64,000 nt of DNA. Origin: Fischerella sp. CENA71 (lineage in GTDB: Bacteria > Cyanobacteriota > Cyanobacteriia > Cyanobacteriales > Nostocaceae). The notes below the pieces were generated by a model. The model was not told the DNA's origin. It saw nothing but the letters and a program-made list of their open reading frames with translations, and made no database searches. The stretch is from contig JANBVI010000079.1 in NCBI GenBank assembly GCA_024239075.1, forward strand, positions 118,962 through 182,961. Reading direction: 5' to 3'. The position numbers and the translations under genes are program-made. Of the stretch, positions 1-9,669 are shown in pieces; position 1 is the stretch's first letter, and every line of letters starts with the position of its first letter.

Positions 1-180
1 AGGGACGCGGGGATGGGGGGATGGGGGGAGATGAGGACGCGGGGAGATGGGGACGCGGGGACGCTGGGAGTATAAATGAAAGATTCTCCGTGTCACCGCG
101 TCAGAATATCTCCGTGTCTTCTCAAGCGTCACCGCGTCAGAATATCTCCGCGTCTTCTGAAAGCGCGTCTTCTCATCTGA
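1..180. repeat. G-rich/C-rich palindromic repeat, copy 1 (in UPF0182 N-terminus)
   Basis: The left arm is repeated GGGGACGCGGGGA-type sequence and the right arm is C-rich complementary sequence (CACCGCGTC, TCTCCGTGTC), so the strand can fold into an imperfect hairpin. Related copies lie at about 19813-19986 inside recO and 34100-34195 between genes. Here the repeat is read as the first ~52 residues of the UPF0182 protein. The left boundary lies outside the window. Confidence 0.75.
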
Positions 181-2798
181 AGCTACACCTACTCTTCCCA
201 ACAGTTCTAGGACTGAGTGCGTTAGCAGGATTTATTCTGATTTATTACACTCAAACGGCTTTTGATTTGTGGTTTGGCAATATCAAACTCTTCACTTTAT
301 CTTGGCAACTACCACCCGCATTACAGTTATTTTTACAACTTTTTAACACCGCAGAAATACGTTTACCGATTGTCAATACAGGTTTGCTGGTGGTTTTGGT
401 GATCGCAATTTTGATTAATCATCAGTTTTTTTTAAAAGCGATCGCCCTATTGATTAGCTTGCTATTAGCGTTTTTACTATCAGCACGTTGGGTGCTGGTT
501 TTGCAGTATTTCCAACCTACAAGTTTTAACAGTACAGACCCTCTTTTTCACAAAGATATTAGTTTTTATATATTCTCTCTACCAATTTGGGAGCTATTAA
601 AATTTTGGTTGCTAGGACTTTTTTTATACAGTCTAGTCTCTGTAACATTAATTTATTTGCGTTCGTCTAATAGCTTGAGTGAGGGTTGGTTTCCAGGCTT
701 TTCTGTACGGCAGCGACTCCATTTAAACGCCTTAACAAGTTTGCTGATGCTGGTAATCGGCTGGCATTATTGGTTGTTGCGCTACGAACTTTTATATTCT
801 AAGCGTGGCTTTAATTTTGGTGCTAGCTACACAGAAGTCAAGGTACAGTTACCAATTTATACTGGACTGAGTTTATTGGCGGTAGCGATCGCATTTTACT
901 TACTGTGGCGAATATATATTTTATCTAGACGGAAAAAAGTCAGATTAAGACCAATTCCCTTCCCCCGCCAACTAGTCTACTTGCTCGTATTGTACCTAGT
1001 AGTAGCAGGGGTTTCTGGCGAAATCTTGCCCACAATTGTACAGCGCTTTTTTGTCCAACCCAATGAATTAGCCCAGGAAAGACCTTATATTGCTCGTACA
1101 ATTGCTTTCACCCGCAAAGCATTTAAATTAGATGCGATCGACGCGGAAACTTTTGATCCACGAGGTCAATTGACAGCAGCTGACTTAAAGGAAAATCAGC
1201 AAACAATTGGTAATATCCGTTTGTGGGATACCCGTCCTTTGTTAGAAACTAATCGTCAGTTGCAACAAATTCGACCGTATTATAAGTTTCCTGGTGCTGA
1301 TATTGACCGCTATACTTTATTGCGAAACCTTCAAAATAAAACAACAGAATATCAACAAACCATTATTGCAGCAAGGGAACTAGATTATGGTGATGTTCCG
1401 CAGCAGGCGCAAACTTGGATAAACCAACATTTAGTTTACACTCACGGTTACGGTTTTACACTTAGTCCAGTAAATCTTGTTGGCCCCGGTGGATTACCCT
1501 ATTACTACGTTAAAGATATTGGTGTTGAAGATACACCTAGTCAAGGAGCTTTACAAATTACCACAGAAGAAATTCGTGTCAGTGTTCCCATTACCCAACC
1601 ACGCATTTATTACGGGGAAATTACTGACACTTACGTGATGACTGGAACAAGAACCCAAGAATTAGATTATCCCAGTGGTAACGAGAATGTCTATAACGTC
1701 TACGATGGGGGGGGCGGAATTTCTATTGGTGCGATGTGGCGGCGGTTGCTGTTTGCTCAATATCTCAAAGATTGGCAAATGCTACTGACGCGCAACTTTA
1801 ATTCTCAAACCAGATTATTATTTCGTCGCAACATTCGAGAAAGGGTACAAGCGATCGCGCCTTTTTTACATTTTGACAGTGATCCCTACTTAGTTGCTGC
1901 GGATGGGGGAGGGACAACTCTTACAGGTAAATCAACAGACCTTTACTGGATAATTGATGCTTACACCACAAGCGATCGCTATCCCTACTCTGATGCTGGG
2001 AAAAATCCATTTAATTACATTCGTAATTCCGTCAAAGTTGTTGTTGATGCCTACAATGGCACAGTAGATTTCTATATTGCTGATCCCACAGATCCAGTCA
2101 TCACAACTCTGGGGAACATTTTTCCTCAGATGCTCAAACCTCTGGAAGCTATGCCAGCTGCACTGCGTAGTCATATTCGTTACCCAGGAGATTTTTTTAG
2201 CATTCAATCAGAACGCCTGCTGACATATCACATGATCGATCCACAGGTGTTTTATAATCGGGAAGATTTATGGGAAATACCGACAGAAATTTATGGGAGC
2301 GAACAGCAATCGGTAGAACCATACTACCTAATCATGAAATTGCCACAAGCACAAACAGAAGAGTTTATTTTACTGTTACCTTTTAAGCCCAACCAACGTG
2401 CAAATTTAATTGCTTGGTTAGCAGCACGTTCTGATGGCGATAACTACGGCAAATTGTTACTATATGAATTTCCTAAACAATTATTAGTCTACGGAACTCA
2501 ACAAATTGAAGCATTAATAAACCAAGATCCGGTAATTTCTCAACAGATTACTCTCTGGAACCGTGAAGGTTCAAAAGTAGTTCAAGGAAATCTTTTAGTT
2601 ATTCCTATTGAGCAATCTCTTTTATATGTTGAACCCTTATATTTGGAAGCAGAACAAAATAGTTTGCCAACATTTGTCGCAGTCATTGTTGCCTACGAAA
2701 ATAAAATTGTGATGGCAGAAACTTTAGAACAAGCATTTGCTGCTATCTTTCAGCCAGAGAAACCAGCTTCACCGACAATTATACGACCTGTGGAGTGA
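21..2798 (+). CDS. UPF0182 family membrane protein
   Basis: Large integral membrane protein of the UPF0182 (COG1615) family, which is widespread in cyanobacteria and actinobacteria and has no proven function. The N-terminal third holds about seven hydrophobic segments, beginning near residue 57 ([15 protein letters not shown]). A long soluble, probably extracytoplasmic, C-terminal part follows with the family's typical stretches rich in Tyr, Pro and Gly (around [14 protein letters not shown]). At 925 residues the length is normal. The first ~52 residues are low-complexity (RGDAGS..., RFSVSPRQ) and encoded by a palindromic repeat, so they are unlikely to belong to the original protein. ATG at 21 is the first start seen, but the frame is open to the window edge, so the true start could lie upstream. 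No operon partner: the next gene, psbA, follows after 353 bp. Confidence 0.85.
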   Translation: MGGDEDAGRWGRGDAGSINERFSVSPRQNISVSSQASPRQNISASSESASSHLKLHLLFPTVLGLSALAGFILIYYTQTAFDLWFGNIKLFTLSWQLPPALQLFLQLFNTAEIRLPIVNTGLLVVLVIAILINHQFFLKAIALLISLLLAFLLSARWVLVLQYFQPTSFNSTDPLFHKDISFYIFSLPIWELLKFWLLGLFLYSLVSVTLIYLRSSNSLSEGWFPGFSVRQRLHLNALTSLLMLVIGWHYWLLRYELLYSKRGFNFGASYTEVKVQLPIYTGLSLLAVAIAFYLLWRIYILSRRKKVRLRPIPFPRQLVYLLVLYLVVAGVSGEILPTIVQRFFVQPNELAQERPYIARTIAFTRKAFKLDAIDAETFDPRGQLTAADLKENQQTIGNIRLWDTRPLLETNRQLQQIRPYYKFPGADIDRYTLLRNLQNKTTEYQQTIIAARELDYGDVPQQAQTWINQHLVYTHGYGFTLSPVNLVGPGGLPYYYVKDIGVEDTPSQGALQITTEEIRVSVPITQPRIYYGEITDTYVMTGTRTQELDYPSGNENVYNVYDGGGGISIGAMWRRLLFAQYLKDWQMLLTRNFNSQTRLLFRRNIRERVQAIAPFLHFDSDPYLVAADGGGTTLTGKSTDLYWIIDAYTTSDRYPYSDAGKNPFNYIRNSVKVVVDAYNGTVDFYIADPTDPVITTLGNIFPQMLKPLEAMPAALRSHIRYPGDFFSIQSERLLTYHMIDPQVFYNREDLWEIPTEIYGSEQQSVEPYYLIMKLPQAQTEEFILLLPFKPNQRANLIAWLAARSDGDNYGKLLLYEFPKQLLVYGTQQIEALINQDPVISQQITLWNREGSKVVQGNLLVIPIEQSLLYVEPLYLEAEQNSLPTFVAVIVAYENKIVMAETLEQAFAAIFQPEKPASPTIIRPVE

Positions 2799-3151
2799 GG
2801 GCAGGAAGCAGAAAGATGTGTATGCCTGTGGCGCTTGTTTCCTCTGAGAAAAAGAGAGCGATCGCTTTTGATAATACAAATATACTATAAATCTTAAGTA
2901 AACATCCACAAAGGATTGCAAAGATATTTGACTCATTCGTAAGTATTACTAACAATTTTTTTTAGAATATATAGAGAATATTCTCAAGATTTAATAACTC
3001 TGAATCTCAGCCATTAAAACACTAACTGGTACCAGAATTTGCCAATACGAAATATACAGATTTAACTGCACAAAAAAACTGGAATATTGCGTGTTTAACT
3101 CATTTTCAAAAATTAATTAAGTACATTCTCTTTTCAGAGGAGGCATAAACG
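2799..3151 (+). promoter_or_regulatory. psbA upstream region and ribosome binding site
   Basis: Gap of 353 bp between the UPF0182 gene and the D1-type gene, AT-rich in its second half, with no coding potential seen. A strong Shine-Dalgarno sequence GAGGAGG lies at 3137-3143, eight bases before the ATG at 3152. The promoter must be in this gap, but I cannot place -35/-10 boxes with confidence. One HIP1 octamer lies near 2858. Confidence 0.5.
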
Positions 3152-4222
3152 ATGACGACAATCATTCAACGTCGAAAAGAATTTGATTTTTCCAATCTAT
3201 GGGATCGATTTTGCGCGTGGATTACCAGCACTAACAATCGGGTTTACATTGGCTGGTTTGGGGTGCTGATGATTCCTACTTTGCTTGCTGCTACTATTTG
3301 TTTCATTCTCGCTTTTATTGTTGCCCCTGGTGTAGATATGGAAGGTATTAGAGAGCCAATTAAAGGTTCTTTGATAGATGGCAACAATTTGATTAGCGCT
3401 GGTGTTGTGCCAACTTCTGCTGCGGTTGGCTTGCATTTTTATCCTATTTGGGAAGCTGCTTCCTTAGATGAATGGCTTTATAACGGCGGTCCCTATCAGT
3501 TGATCGTACTGCACTTTTTAATTGGTATTTGGTGCTATTTGGGAAGACTTTGGGAACTAAGCTATCGCCTTGGTATGCGTCCTTGGATTGCCGTTGCTTT
3601 TTCTGCAAATGCCGCCGCCGCAACAGCTGTTTTGCTAGTTTACCCCATTGGTCAAGGTAGCTTTGCTGACGGTTTACCTTTGGGAATTGCAGGGACATTC
3701 CACTTTATGATGGCTGTGCAAGCAAATCATAATATCCTGATGCATCCGTTTCATATGTTGGGGGTTGCTGGAGTCTTTGGTGGCGCATTTTTAAGTGCCT
3801 TGCATGGTTCTTTAGTCACCTCAACCCTGATTCGCAATACCGACGAAAATGAATCTATCAACGCTGGGTATCAACTTGGTCAACAGCAAAGGACTCACAG
3901 CTACTTGGCAGGGCATTATGGTTTTTTAGGTCGCCTGCTCATTCCCCCTTTTGCTAGTCGAAATCACCGCAGTTTTTATTTCCTGCTAGCTGCCTTGCCA
4001 ACAATAGGTATTTGGTTTGCTGCATTAGGTCTTTGTTCTGTAGCTTTTAACTTAAATGGCTTTAACTTCAATCACTCTATCTTGGATAGTGGGGGTGCAG
4101 TGATTCCCACAAATGCTGATATCCTCAATCGAGCTAATCTTGGCATACAAGCAATGCACGCTCCTAATACCCATCATTTCCCACTGATTCTGTCTAGCGG
4201 TACACCAATTTCAGTAAGTTGA
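3152..4222 (+). CDS. psbA: Rogue (sentinel-type) photosystem II D1 protein
   Basis: 356-residue D1 homologue with the five-helix core and long conserved stretches ([41 protein letters not shown]). TyrZ (Y164 = standard Y161), its partner H193 (H190), D173 (D170), the chlorophyll ligand H201 (H198) and the non-haem iron ligand H218 (H215) are kept. Several oxygen-evolving ligands are not: standard E189 is N192, E333 is A337, D342 is I346, and the C-terminal A344 is replaced by Ser within a different tail. H332 is kept (H336). The second D1 ligand to the non-haem iron, H272, aligns with Y276. This fits the 'rogue' or sentinel D1 group, thought to build PSII unable to evolve oxygen, possibly to protect nitrogenase. 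Leu-Gly occupies the place where ChlF (chlorophyll f synthase) is reported to carry Gln-Asp, so ChlF is unlikely. Residue numbers rest on manual alignment. Confidence 0.9.
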   Translation: MTTIIQRRKEFDFSNLWDRFCAWITSTNNRVYIGWFGVLMIPTLLAATICFILAFIVAPGVDMEGIREPIKGSLIDGNNLISAGVVPTSAAVGLHFYPIWEAASLDEWLYNGGPYQLIVLHFLIGIWCYLGRLWELSYRLGMRPWIAVAFSANAAAATAVLLVYPIGQGSFADGLPLGIAGTFHFMMAVQANHNILMHPFHMLGVAGVFGGAFLSALHGSLVTSTLIRNTDENESINAGYQLGQQQRTHSYLAGHYGFLGRLLIPPFASRNHRSFYFLLAALPTIGIWFAALGLCSVAFNLNGFNFNHSILDSGGAVIPTNADILNRANLGIQAMHAPNTHHFPLILSSGTPISVS

Positions 4223-4356
4223 AAAATTGAAAGTTTCCTTGTAATCCGTCCTTTGCTTAGATTTTACAGGGGCGGTTTTTTTAAGTTAAGCTAAAACCTG
4301 CTTTTTTGGTTTCCGATGCAAGTGCAACCCACCAGTATAATTTGTATAAAAGATAA

Positions 4357-4396
4357 AACCCCAAAGCATAAGCACTTTGAGGGTTAGATTTTATTT
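4357..4396 (+). terminator. Possible psbA terminator
   Basis: Imperfect stem AACCC/GGGTT plus AAAG/CTTT with a small internal loop and an 8-base loop, followed by a T-rich stretch (AGATTTTATTTT). It lies 135 bp beyond the psbA stop on the same strand. Confidence 0.4.
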
Positions 4397-4560
4397 TATA
4401 TTCAAGGTCTTTATATAAGCTGACCTCGTTTTGTTACAAAAAGTAAACTGCTATTTAGATTCTCATCAAATTAGTTAAATTTTGTAATCTTTAATATTTT
4501 CTTAAGCTTTTAAATTTAATATTTTCTTTAGATTGTTCACGATAACCGACACAAATGAAA

Positions 4561-4585
4561 CCCCGGTTGTAAACCGGGGCTTTTG
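4561..4585 (+). terminator. Strong hairpin before the 73-residue gene
   Basis: Perfect 8-bp stem CCCCGGTT/AACCGGGG with loop GTA, then CTTTTG. Flanking A and T tracts extend the pairing. It ends 54 bp before the GTG start at 4639, so it could be a late terminator after psbA or an attenuator for the next gene. The 416-bp gap from 4223 holds nothing else that I recognise. Confidence 0.6.
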
Positions 4586-4638
4586 TCAATGTCAGCTATT
4601 GTAATTTTGCTGTAAGCTGTCGCAATGGGGTAAGTGCT

Positions 4639-4860
4639 GTGAACGCATCAACATTACGTCAACTTTGGTCTTTAATAGAAGACACTCAGACCAATATTCT
4701 TTTAGAAGTCAACGACGCGGAACTAATTCAACAGTTGCTAAGGCGACTGGAAAACCAAAAACTACTCAGTAGTGAAGAGATGAAAGTCATCCGTGCCTAT
4801 ATTAGCTCTAGACTCCCGTTAATTAGGGATTTGGCGATGGTGAGAAGAGGTTGTACTTGA
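4639..4860 (+). CDS. Small conserved cyanobacterial protein, unknown function
   Basis: 73 residues, soluble, largely helical and amphipathic (LRQLWSLIEDTQTNILLEV, then AELIQQLLRRLENQ), with a regular charged pattern that looks like a real folded protein rather than a chance frame. I think similar small proteins occur across Nostocales, but no function is known to me. The start is GTG at 4639; no clear Shine-Dalgarno precedes it. It is transcribed toward the patU-hetZ cluster, ending 300 bp from it convergently. A strong hairpin just upstream may control it. Confidence 0.6.
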   Translation: MNASTLRQLWSLIEDTQTNILLEVNDAELIQQLLRRLENQKLLSSEEMKVIRAYISSRLPLIRDLAMVRRGCT

Positions 4861-5160
4861 GTTGTTGGTTGTTGGTATAAATAAATCTGCGAGAAACCCT
4901 ATCCTTTGGGAATGTCTACCCTGCGGGAAGCTAACGCAACAACGAACGAGTTCGCCTGGTGCTTTATGGTAAGTACCCGTCCACTGCACTGGCTCACCGC
5001 TAGCGCGTATACGCGAACGCAGTTGCACCCAAACGGCGTCTACATGGGGATCTCATATCAATTTATCAATTCTTCAAAAGACGGCTACAGATGATGACGC
5101 AAAGACGCGGAGATTGATCTGTTGCGAGATTATAGAGAATTGGTATCACAACACTACAAT
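4861..5160. repeat. Intergenic repeat-rich gap, no gene
   Basis: 300 bp between convergent genes. It contains short fragments typical of Nostocales dispersed repeats (GCGGGAAGCTAACGC, GCTAGCGCGTATACGCGAACGC, GACGCAAAGACGCGGAG). Two short open frames here are made of repeat sequence and show no sign of being genes. Confidence 0.45.
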
Positions 5161-6432
5161 TTATTTTGTTTGTGGTTCAGAGTTTTCGATAGTGAGCCTT
5201 TTGATATGCTGGTCTAAACTTTGCAACAGGTTATTGAGAGCGTTAAAAGTCTCTAGCTGACTAGAGTTAACATTGCGGTTAACTAAAATTCTCTCTTGTA
5301 ACTCATGCAATTTATAGCTGAGTTGTTGAGATATACTTAAGGCATCACGACTAAGACGGGTTAACTGTTGTTGTTGATAAAACTTTAATGCTGCTCCTCG
5401 CAGTACTTGAAGGGTAGCTTCTTCACCGTACATACCTGGCATAACTCGCAAGCGCAATAATAAACGGTCTTGCTGATGTAGACATTCTCTTTCCACTTGT
5501 TTAGGTTCTGCAAGTGTGCTTATAGGGAGCGAACCAAATCTTTTCAACTCATTCATGACTCCCTGAAAGACTGAGAGAGGTACTTTCTCTAATACAGATT
5601 GCAAAACTCCATTTTCACTCCACAAAATTCTGCCTGTGTAAGGTAGTCTTTCTAAATACAACCGACCAATTCCTCCTGCTAAAACCCTACCTAATAATTC
5701 TTCTAATAATTTTTTTGGTGGTAAGGTTAACAGTATTTCTACAGGAGAGAATTCTGCTGTTATTGGTACTGATAAAATCGGCAAGTTACCACTGGTTAGA
5801 ACATGAGAATTATTTTGTTCTGTTTGTTGTGCTTCTGTTGTATTGGGATTTGTAATAACTACAGGATGCAACTGAAGAGTATTTTTACTTGTACTATTTG
5901 CTTCTGAGTTAGGTAAAGAATTTAATTGCAGGTTGTTATTTTCGGTATAAGTCGGGTTTGAATTTGTTGATGATTGCTGAGTGGATATTGATTGCTGTTC
6001 AGGCTGTTCTTGAGTTGCTGAGTGAGATGTATTTTTATAGTTTAGGTAAGATGAAAGTATTTTGCGGTGAATATCGCCTGTAATCGTTTCAGGTACTAAT
6101 GTACAGTTGATGTAAGACAAGATGCGATGAATGTAATCTAATGCCGCACTATCTTCTTGATTAACCATACCTAACAACAAGCTGTTATCTTCCATTTTCA
6201 ATGGCACAACTTGGTGGTATAAGCAAGCTTCAAAGGACAGAAAACTCTCGATCAGCTGGAATACTTGCTCGCGTTCTATTCCTTGCTTCCATAGTATTTT
6301 TGTATCAGATGACACTTGTTGTTGTTCAGTAAACTCAGTATCGGTTGATTTGCCCTTTGAAGACAACATAGGCTTAGATTGCTTGGTATTTCTATATCCT
6401 ATTCTGCCCCTAAACGTTTTGGCAGTAAACAA
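5161..6432 (-). CDS. patU: PatU-type heterocyst patterning protein
   Basis: 423-residue protein directly downstream of hetZ on the same strand. An N-terminal domain (about residues 50-130, LWKQGIEREQVFQLIESFLSF) and a C-terminal domain (about 230-415, with ILLTLPPKKLLEELLGRVLAGGIGRLYLERL) are joined by a Gln/Ser/Asn-rich linker of ~100 residues. In Anabaena PCC 7120 these parts are described as two genes, patU5 and patU3, beside hetZ; in Nostoc punctiforme as one gene, patU. The single-gene layout here matches the latter. PatU3 works with HetZ in heterocyst patterning. The start is uncertain: the frame opens with TTG at 6432 and the first ATG is at 6369; neither has a good Shine-Dalgarno. The call leans on position and architecture. 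Confidence 0.7.
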   Translation of the reverse strand: MFTAKTFRGRIGYRNTKQSKPMLSSKGKSTDTEFTEQQQVSSDTKILWKQGIEREQVFQLIESFLSFEACLYHQVVPLKMEDNSLLLGMVNQEDSAALDYIHRILSYINCTLVPETITGDIHRKILSSYLNYKNTSHSATQEQPEQQSISTQQSSTNSNPTYTENNNLQLNSLPNSEANSTSKNTLQLHPVVITNPNTTEAQQTEQNNSHVLTSGNLPILSVPITAEFSPVEILLTLPPKKLLEELLGRVLAGGIGRLYLERLPYTGRILWSENGVLQSVLEKVPLSVFQGVMNELKRFGSLPISTLAEPKQVERECLHQQDRLLLRLRVMPGMYGEEATLQVLRGAALKFYQQQQLTRLSRDALSISQQLSYKLHELQERILVNRNVNSSQLETFNALNNLLQSLDQHIKRLTIENSEPQTK

Positions 6433-6637
6433 ATCATAATATTTAGATAAATAAAAGTTAAATTAGCTACAAATCAGCCAAAACTTAATCTGGATTCAAC
6501 ATCGAAAACACTTAACTGTATAAATGGCTAGCAGTTGGTAGTCTTTCTTGCTTATCGTTGGGAGTAACTAACTCTACAGTTGTGTAGTAGTGGGAAACTC
6601 CCTATTGTGCAATTAACAACCAACAATCATGCATATT

Positions 6638-7822
6638 CTAATCTTCGCTTCTCAAGGTCTGAGCTATCAAGTAGACTTTAGTCCATTCACCCATTGCTTG
6701 ATGGGTTTTGAGTTTTAATTTTTTCGCTATCTCTTCTATACTGTTGCCTGCTCGTCGTAGTTCTAGAACCTGTCGCTGAGTTGGGGTCAATTTTTCATGC
6801 AATTGCTGAAGTTGAGTTGGTGTCAGTCCCAGATTATGCTCTTTTAATGATGTTTGTAGCCAAGATTCGACTAGTTCTGGTTTGTCTTTGAGAGCAAACA
6901 CACGCACTGCGTGGTAGCTAACTTTTTCTCGTAACCGATAAATTACATTGATTGGCTTACCTAATTTTCTGGCGATCGCATCTTGGGATTGACCTTGTAA
7001 GTATAGCCGTAACCAATCTACTGCTTCTTGTCCAAGGTTTTCTAGTAAATAACTTTCAAAGTCATTTTGTACTGATTGTCGCAGGGTTTGTTGTTCTTCT
7101 TGTTCTTGTGCTTCTTGATATTCTGCGATCGCTTGGGTGTCTACTAAGTTTACCCGGTTATCGCTGTCATCAGTGAGGATCTCTTCTGAGACTAGTCTCA
7201 CCATATCCCCACCAGGTACTTGAGTTAAGCCACCGCGCTGGGTACGACGTAAATAATTCACAAATCGGTAAACTAGCAGAGGTTGATTACGTACTGGTCG
7301 TAGGCAATATTCCTCTACACTGGCAAATAGCAGGGCGCTGCGTAAGCGGGGATCGGTGGTAAATTCTGAGATAAAAGCCATTTGCTGTTGCATGTAGTTA
7401 TCGCTTTGCAGCAGTTCTTGAATAACTTCTTGCAAGACATCCAAAACTGAGCGTTGGCGATCGCGACTCAGAGCCACCCATGTCTGAATTTTATTGCGTA
7501 ATGTGACTAGACTTCCCAAGCGAGTCAGTAAATTCTTATAAGCAACTTCTCGTCCTTTACCCAAATAACGCTGATTTAAAATCTTCCAGCGATATTCCAT
7601 TGCTTGTTTGAGAATATCTGATTGTTTTGGATCTTCAAATCGCTGTTGATTGCTGCCTAATAGCCAGCGAACAATGCTTTCTTTACTAGCTGTGGGTTGT
7701 TCTGGACACTCAACTTCCAGCCGTTTACGCCAAAACTGTGCTATTTTATCCGCTTCAGAAGCCATAGTGAGATTGCGCCCTCCGAAACCCTGTTTTAAAG
7801 TTTGCTGCATCACAACCTCCAT
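6638..7822 (-). CDS. hetZ: Heterocyst differentiation protein HetZ
   Basis: 394 residues, close to the ~400 of Anabaena HetZ. The protein is helical, with a central region SRDRQRSVLDVLQEVIQELLQSD and two helix-turn-helix-like segments near the C-terminus: QSQDAIARKLGKPINVIYRLREKV and TPTQRQVLELRRAGNSIEEIAKKL, the latter resembling sigma-region-4/LuxR-type helices. HetZ is a DNA-binding regulator acting early in heterocyst differentiation, under HetR. Two starts are possible: ATG 7822 (GAGG six bases upstream) and ATG 7810 (GGAGG five bases upstream, giving MQQTLKQ); I report the longer. PatU follows after 205 bp on the same strand. HetZ also occurs in some non-heterocystous filamentous strains, so it alone does not prove heterocysts. 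Confidence 0.85.
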   Translation of the reverse strand: MEVVMQQTLKQGFGGRNLTMASEADKIAQFWRKRLEVECPEQPTASKESIVRWLLGSNQQRFEDPKQSDILKQAMEYRWKILNQRYLGKGREVAYKNLLTRLGSLVTLRNKIQTWVALSRDRQRSVLDVLQEVIQELLQSDNYMQQQMAFISEFTTDPRLRSALLFASVEEYCLRPVRNQPLLVYRFVNYLRRTQRGGLTQVPGGDMVRLVSEEILTDDSDNRVNLVDTQAIAEYQEAQEQEEQQTLRQSVQNDFESYLLENLGQEAVDWLRLYLQGQSQDAIARKLGKPINVIYRLREKVSYHAVRVFALKDKPELVESWLQTSLKEHNLGLTPTQLQQLHEKLTPTQRQVLELRRAGNSIEEIAKKLKLKTHQAMGEWTKVYLIAQTLRSED

Positions 7823-8598
7823 TTTTTACCTCACTCAACTTTGTGATTGATAGTTGCTCCCAATAGCAAGATGTCCTGATTGAACATCTACGTGCTTCTA
7901 CCTTTATTACGTTTTGCCTCACTGGTTTTATGCAGTTATTTCTGCTTTTTCATAATATTTTCATTTTCATATTCTCGGAAATCCTGCTCTTTTAGCAATT
8001 TCCCCCGTCACTCGAATATTTAATTTTTGTAAACTTAACTTATTTCTCAACTCATACATCATGCTGATAAATGCTTATTTTAAGACTGATATTCCAGCTT
8101 TCTTTAACCTTATTTACCATTAGCAACTATATTTGCTCTAATGCCTAGACGTCATTTTTGCTCATTTAGTTTCATTCTTGTAGAGTATACTCTAGTATTT
8201 TTCAGATATGAGAAATTTTACTTTAGCGAAAAACCACAAAATATGTATTTTTAGCAACAATATATTTAGTAAAAATACATAAACACAGTCAAAGCAGCAT
8301 AAATTGTCGCTCAAAATAATTTGAGAGAAAAAACCATACAAAGTTATTGTCAAAAAGCGATTAAAAGTTTCCTAGTACCCTTTAGGGTACTTTTAATTGA
8401 ATGGTAAAAACTTAAAACTACTGAATGTCTTTATAAAAGTTTTGAACTTTTGTAGCGGTATATAGAACTATTCATTAACCATAAAATTAGTCAACAGTAA
8501 CCAGAACTAGGACTGTGGACTGTTGACTTTAGATGTTGAATTGTAAAAGAACCCCACCGTGTAGCAGTAGAAGTTGCTTTACCTCTATAGTGATTAGA
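7823..8598. promoter_or_regulatory. Long hetZ upstream region with an 18-bp palindrome
   Basis: 776 bp without a gene between hetZ and ccmK4. An exact palindrome AGTACCCTTTAGGGTACT lies at 8374-8391, about 550 bp upstream of hetZ; it could be an operator or a small hairpin. I looked for the GGG-N5-CCC type inverted repeat expected of a HetR site and found none: this palindrome has CCC first and GGG second. The rest is AT-rich. Long leaders are usual for hetZ. The stretch also contains the 3' side of the ccmK4 transcript. Confidence 0.4.
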
Positions 8599-8949
8599 TT
8601 AAAGATTGCTACGTCTGGATACTATGGGATTTTCCACTGCGAGTCTATACTGCTCGACTTCTTCTGTATAGCCTATTGGTAGAACAGCTTCCACGTTTTC
8701 GTGAGGACGAGGGATAATGACCCAGGTTTCTAAAACACCGCCGTAAACGTTTTCTACTGCTTCTACACCAGCAGCGACAGCAGTTTTCACTTCTTGAATA
8801 TCACCTCGCACATTCACAGTAAAGCGAGCACTACCAGCTCTTATATAACCTACGAGGGTGACTCGACCTGCTTTCACCATCGCATCTGCCGCGGCTAACA
8901 CGGCAGGAAAACCCTTAGTTTCAATTGATCCAACTGCCTGTAGTGGCAT
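8599..8949 (-). CDS. ccmK4: Carboxysome shell protein CcmK4
   Basis: Bacterial microcompartment (BMC) domain hexamer subunit, 116 residues. It forms part of the beta-carboxysome shell, where pores pass bicarbonate and RuBP. The BMC fold is clear: [22 protein letters not shown], then the pore loop [11 protein letters not shown], then [17 protein letters not shown]. The pore-loop RAGS and the IIPRPHENV segment are typical of CcmK4 rather than CcmK1/2. It lies 136 bp after ccmK3 on the same strand; the K3-K4 pair is a known satellite locus, separate from ccmKLMNO, thought to tune shell permeability. The start ATG 8949 has GGAGACAACC upstream. Confidence 0.92.
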   Translation of the reverse strand: MPLQAVGSIETKGFPAVLAAADAMVKAGRVTLVGYIRAGSARFTVNVRGDIQEVKTAVAAGVEAVENVYGGVLETWVIIPRPHENVEAVLPIGYTEEVEQYRLAVENPIVSRRSNL

Positions 8950-9085
8950 TGGTTGTCTCCTATATCAGTAAAAGTATGTGGCGCTACCAATTAATTGTAC
9001 GAAGGTTCATACATAATTTATAGAGTTAAATCTATCATCTTTATTGTTCCGACTAATAAGTAAACTGGATAATTTGGGAACTTAT

Positions 9086-9403
9086 TCAAAAAATCCGAAA
9101 TGGCTCTGATTTTCTCGTGAAATGTATGGGTAAAACAGATTCTACATTCTCTGGTGGGTTGGGAACAATATAGTGAGTAATTAGCTGACCACCATCACCT
9201 TGAGCCTGATCGCAAGCTTCTATACCTGCTGCAATTGCTCTTTTTACTTCAGCAACTTGTCCTCGCACTGCGACTAAAAACCGAGCGCTTTCTGCTAAAC
9301 CATAGTATACAAGGGTAACTTCAGCAGTTTTGACCATTGCGTCTGCTGCTGCTAATACAGGGGGAAAACCTAAAGTTTCGATTACTCCAACCGCTAATGG
9401 CAT
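9086..9403 (-). CDS. ccmK3: Carboxysome shell protein CcmK3
   Basis: BMC-domain protein of 105 residues ([21 protein letters not shown]...HYIVPNPPENVESVLP). The pore loop reads YYGLAESARF instead of the CcmK1/2-type KIGSG, as expected for CcmK3, which is reported not to form hexamers alone but to mix with CcmK4. The open frame extends five codons further to a TTG, but ATG at 9403 has GGAGAG eight bases upstream and gives the normal MPLAVG N-terminus, so I chose it. First gene of the ccmK3-ccmK4 pair. Its product should act in the carboxysome shell alongside CcmK4. Confidence 0.9.
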   Translation of the reverse strand: MPLAVGVIETLGFPPVLAAADAMVKTAEVTLVYYGLAESARFLVAVRGQVAEVKRAIAAGIEACDQAQGDGGQLITHYIVPNPPENVESVLPIHFTRKSEPFRIF

Positions 9404-9453
9404 GGCTCGACTCTCCAAATGTTTGGGCAGATGTGATATTTATTCTACGATGC

Positions 9454-9488
9454 TGGGGGAGTGTGGGGAGTGTGGGAAGTGTGGGGGG
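9454..9488 (+). repeat. G-rich repeat GGGGAGTGTGGGGAGTGTGGG, copy A
   Basis: Three to four near-perfect direct units of GTGTGGGGA type. A close match lies at 13584-13610 in the same orientation. The two copies bracket the block from the alpha/beta hydrolase to mcdA. Confidence 0.6.
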
Positions 9489-9669
9489 AATTATTTAACA
9501 AGTCTCTTCCCAATGACCAATGACTAACAACAGTAGTAGTTTTCTTATGATATCTTTATGAATTGTAATGAAGTCTACTACTGGAGACTAAAAACTTAAG
9601 CAGATTATTTACTGACTTCCAGTCTCTAGTCTGCGATCGCTTGTAATTTGAGATAAATTGGAGGTTAAG

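Noticed and set aside
3152-4222. ChlF (chlorophyll f synthase) identity for the D1-like gene
   Set aside because: The position where ChlF is reported to have Gln-Asp (after CY in the third helix region) is Leu-Gly as in standard D1, and more Mn-site residues are kept than in ChlF. No far-red photosystem cluster is nearby.
8374-8391. HetR-binding site upstream of hetZ
   Set aside because: The palindrome has CCC before GGG, the reverse of the GGG-N5-CCC arrangement expected for HetR. I list it only as an unknown palindrome.
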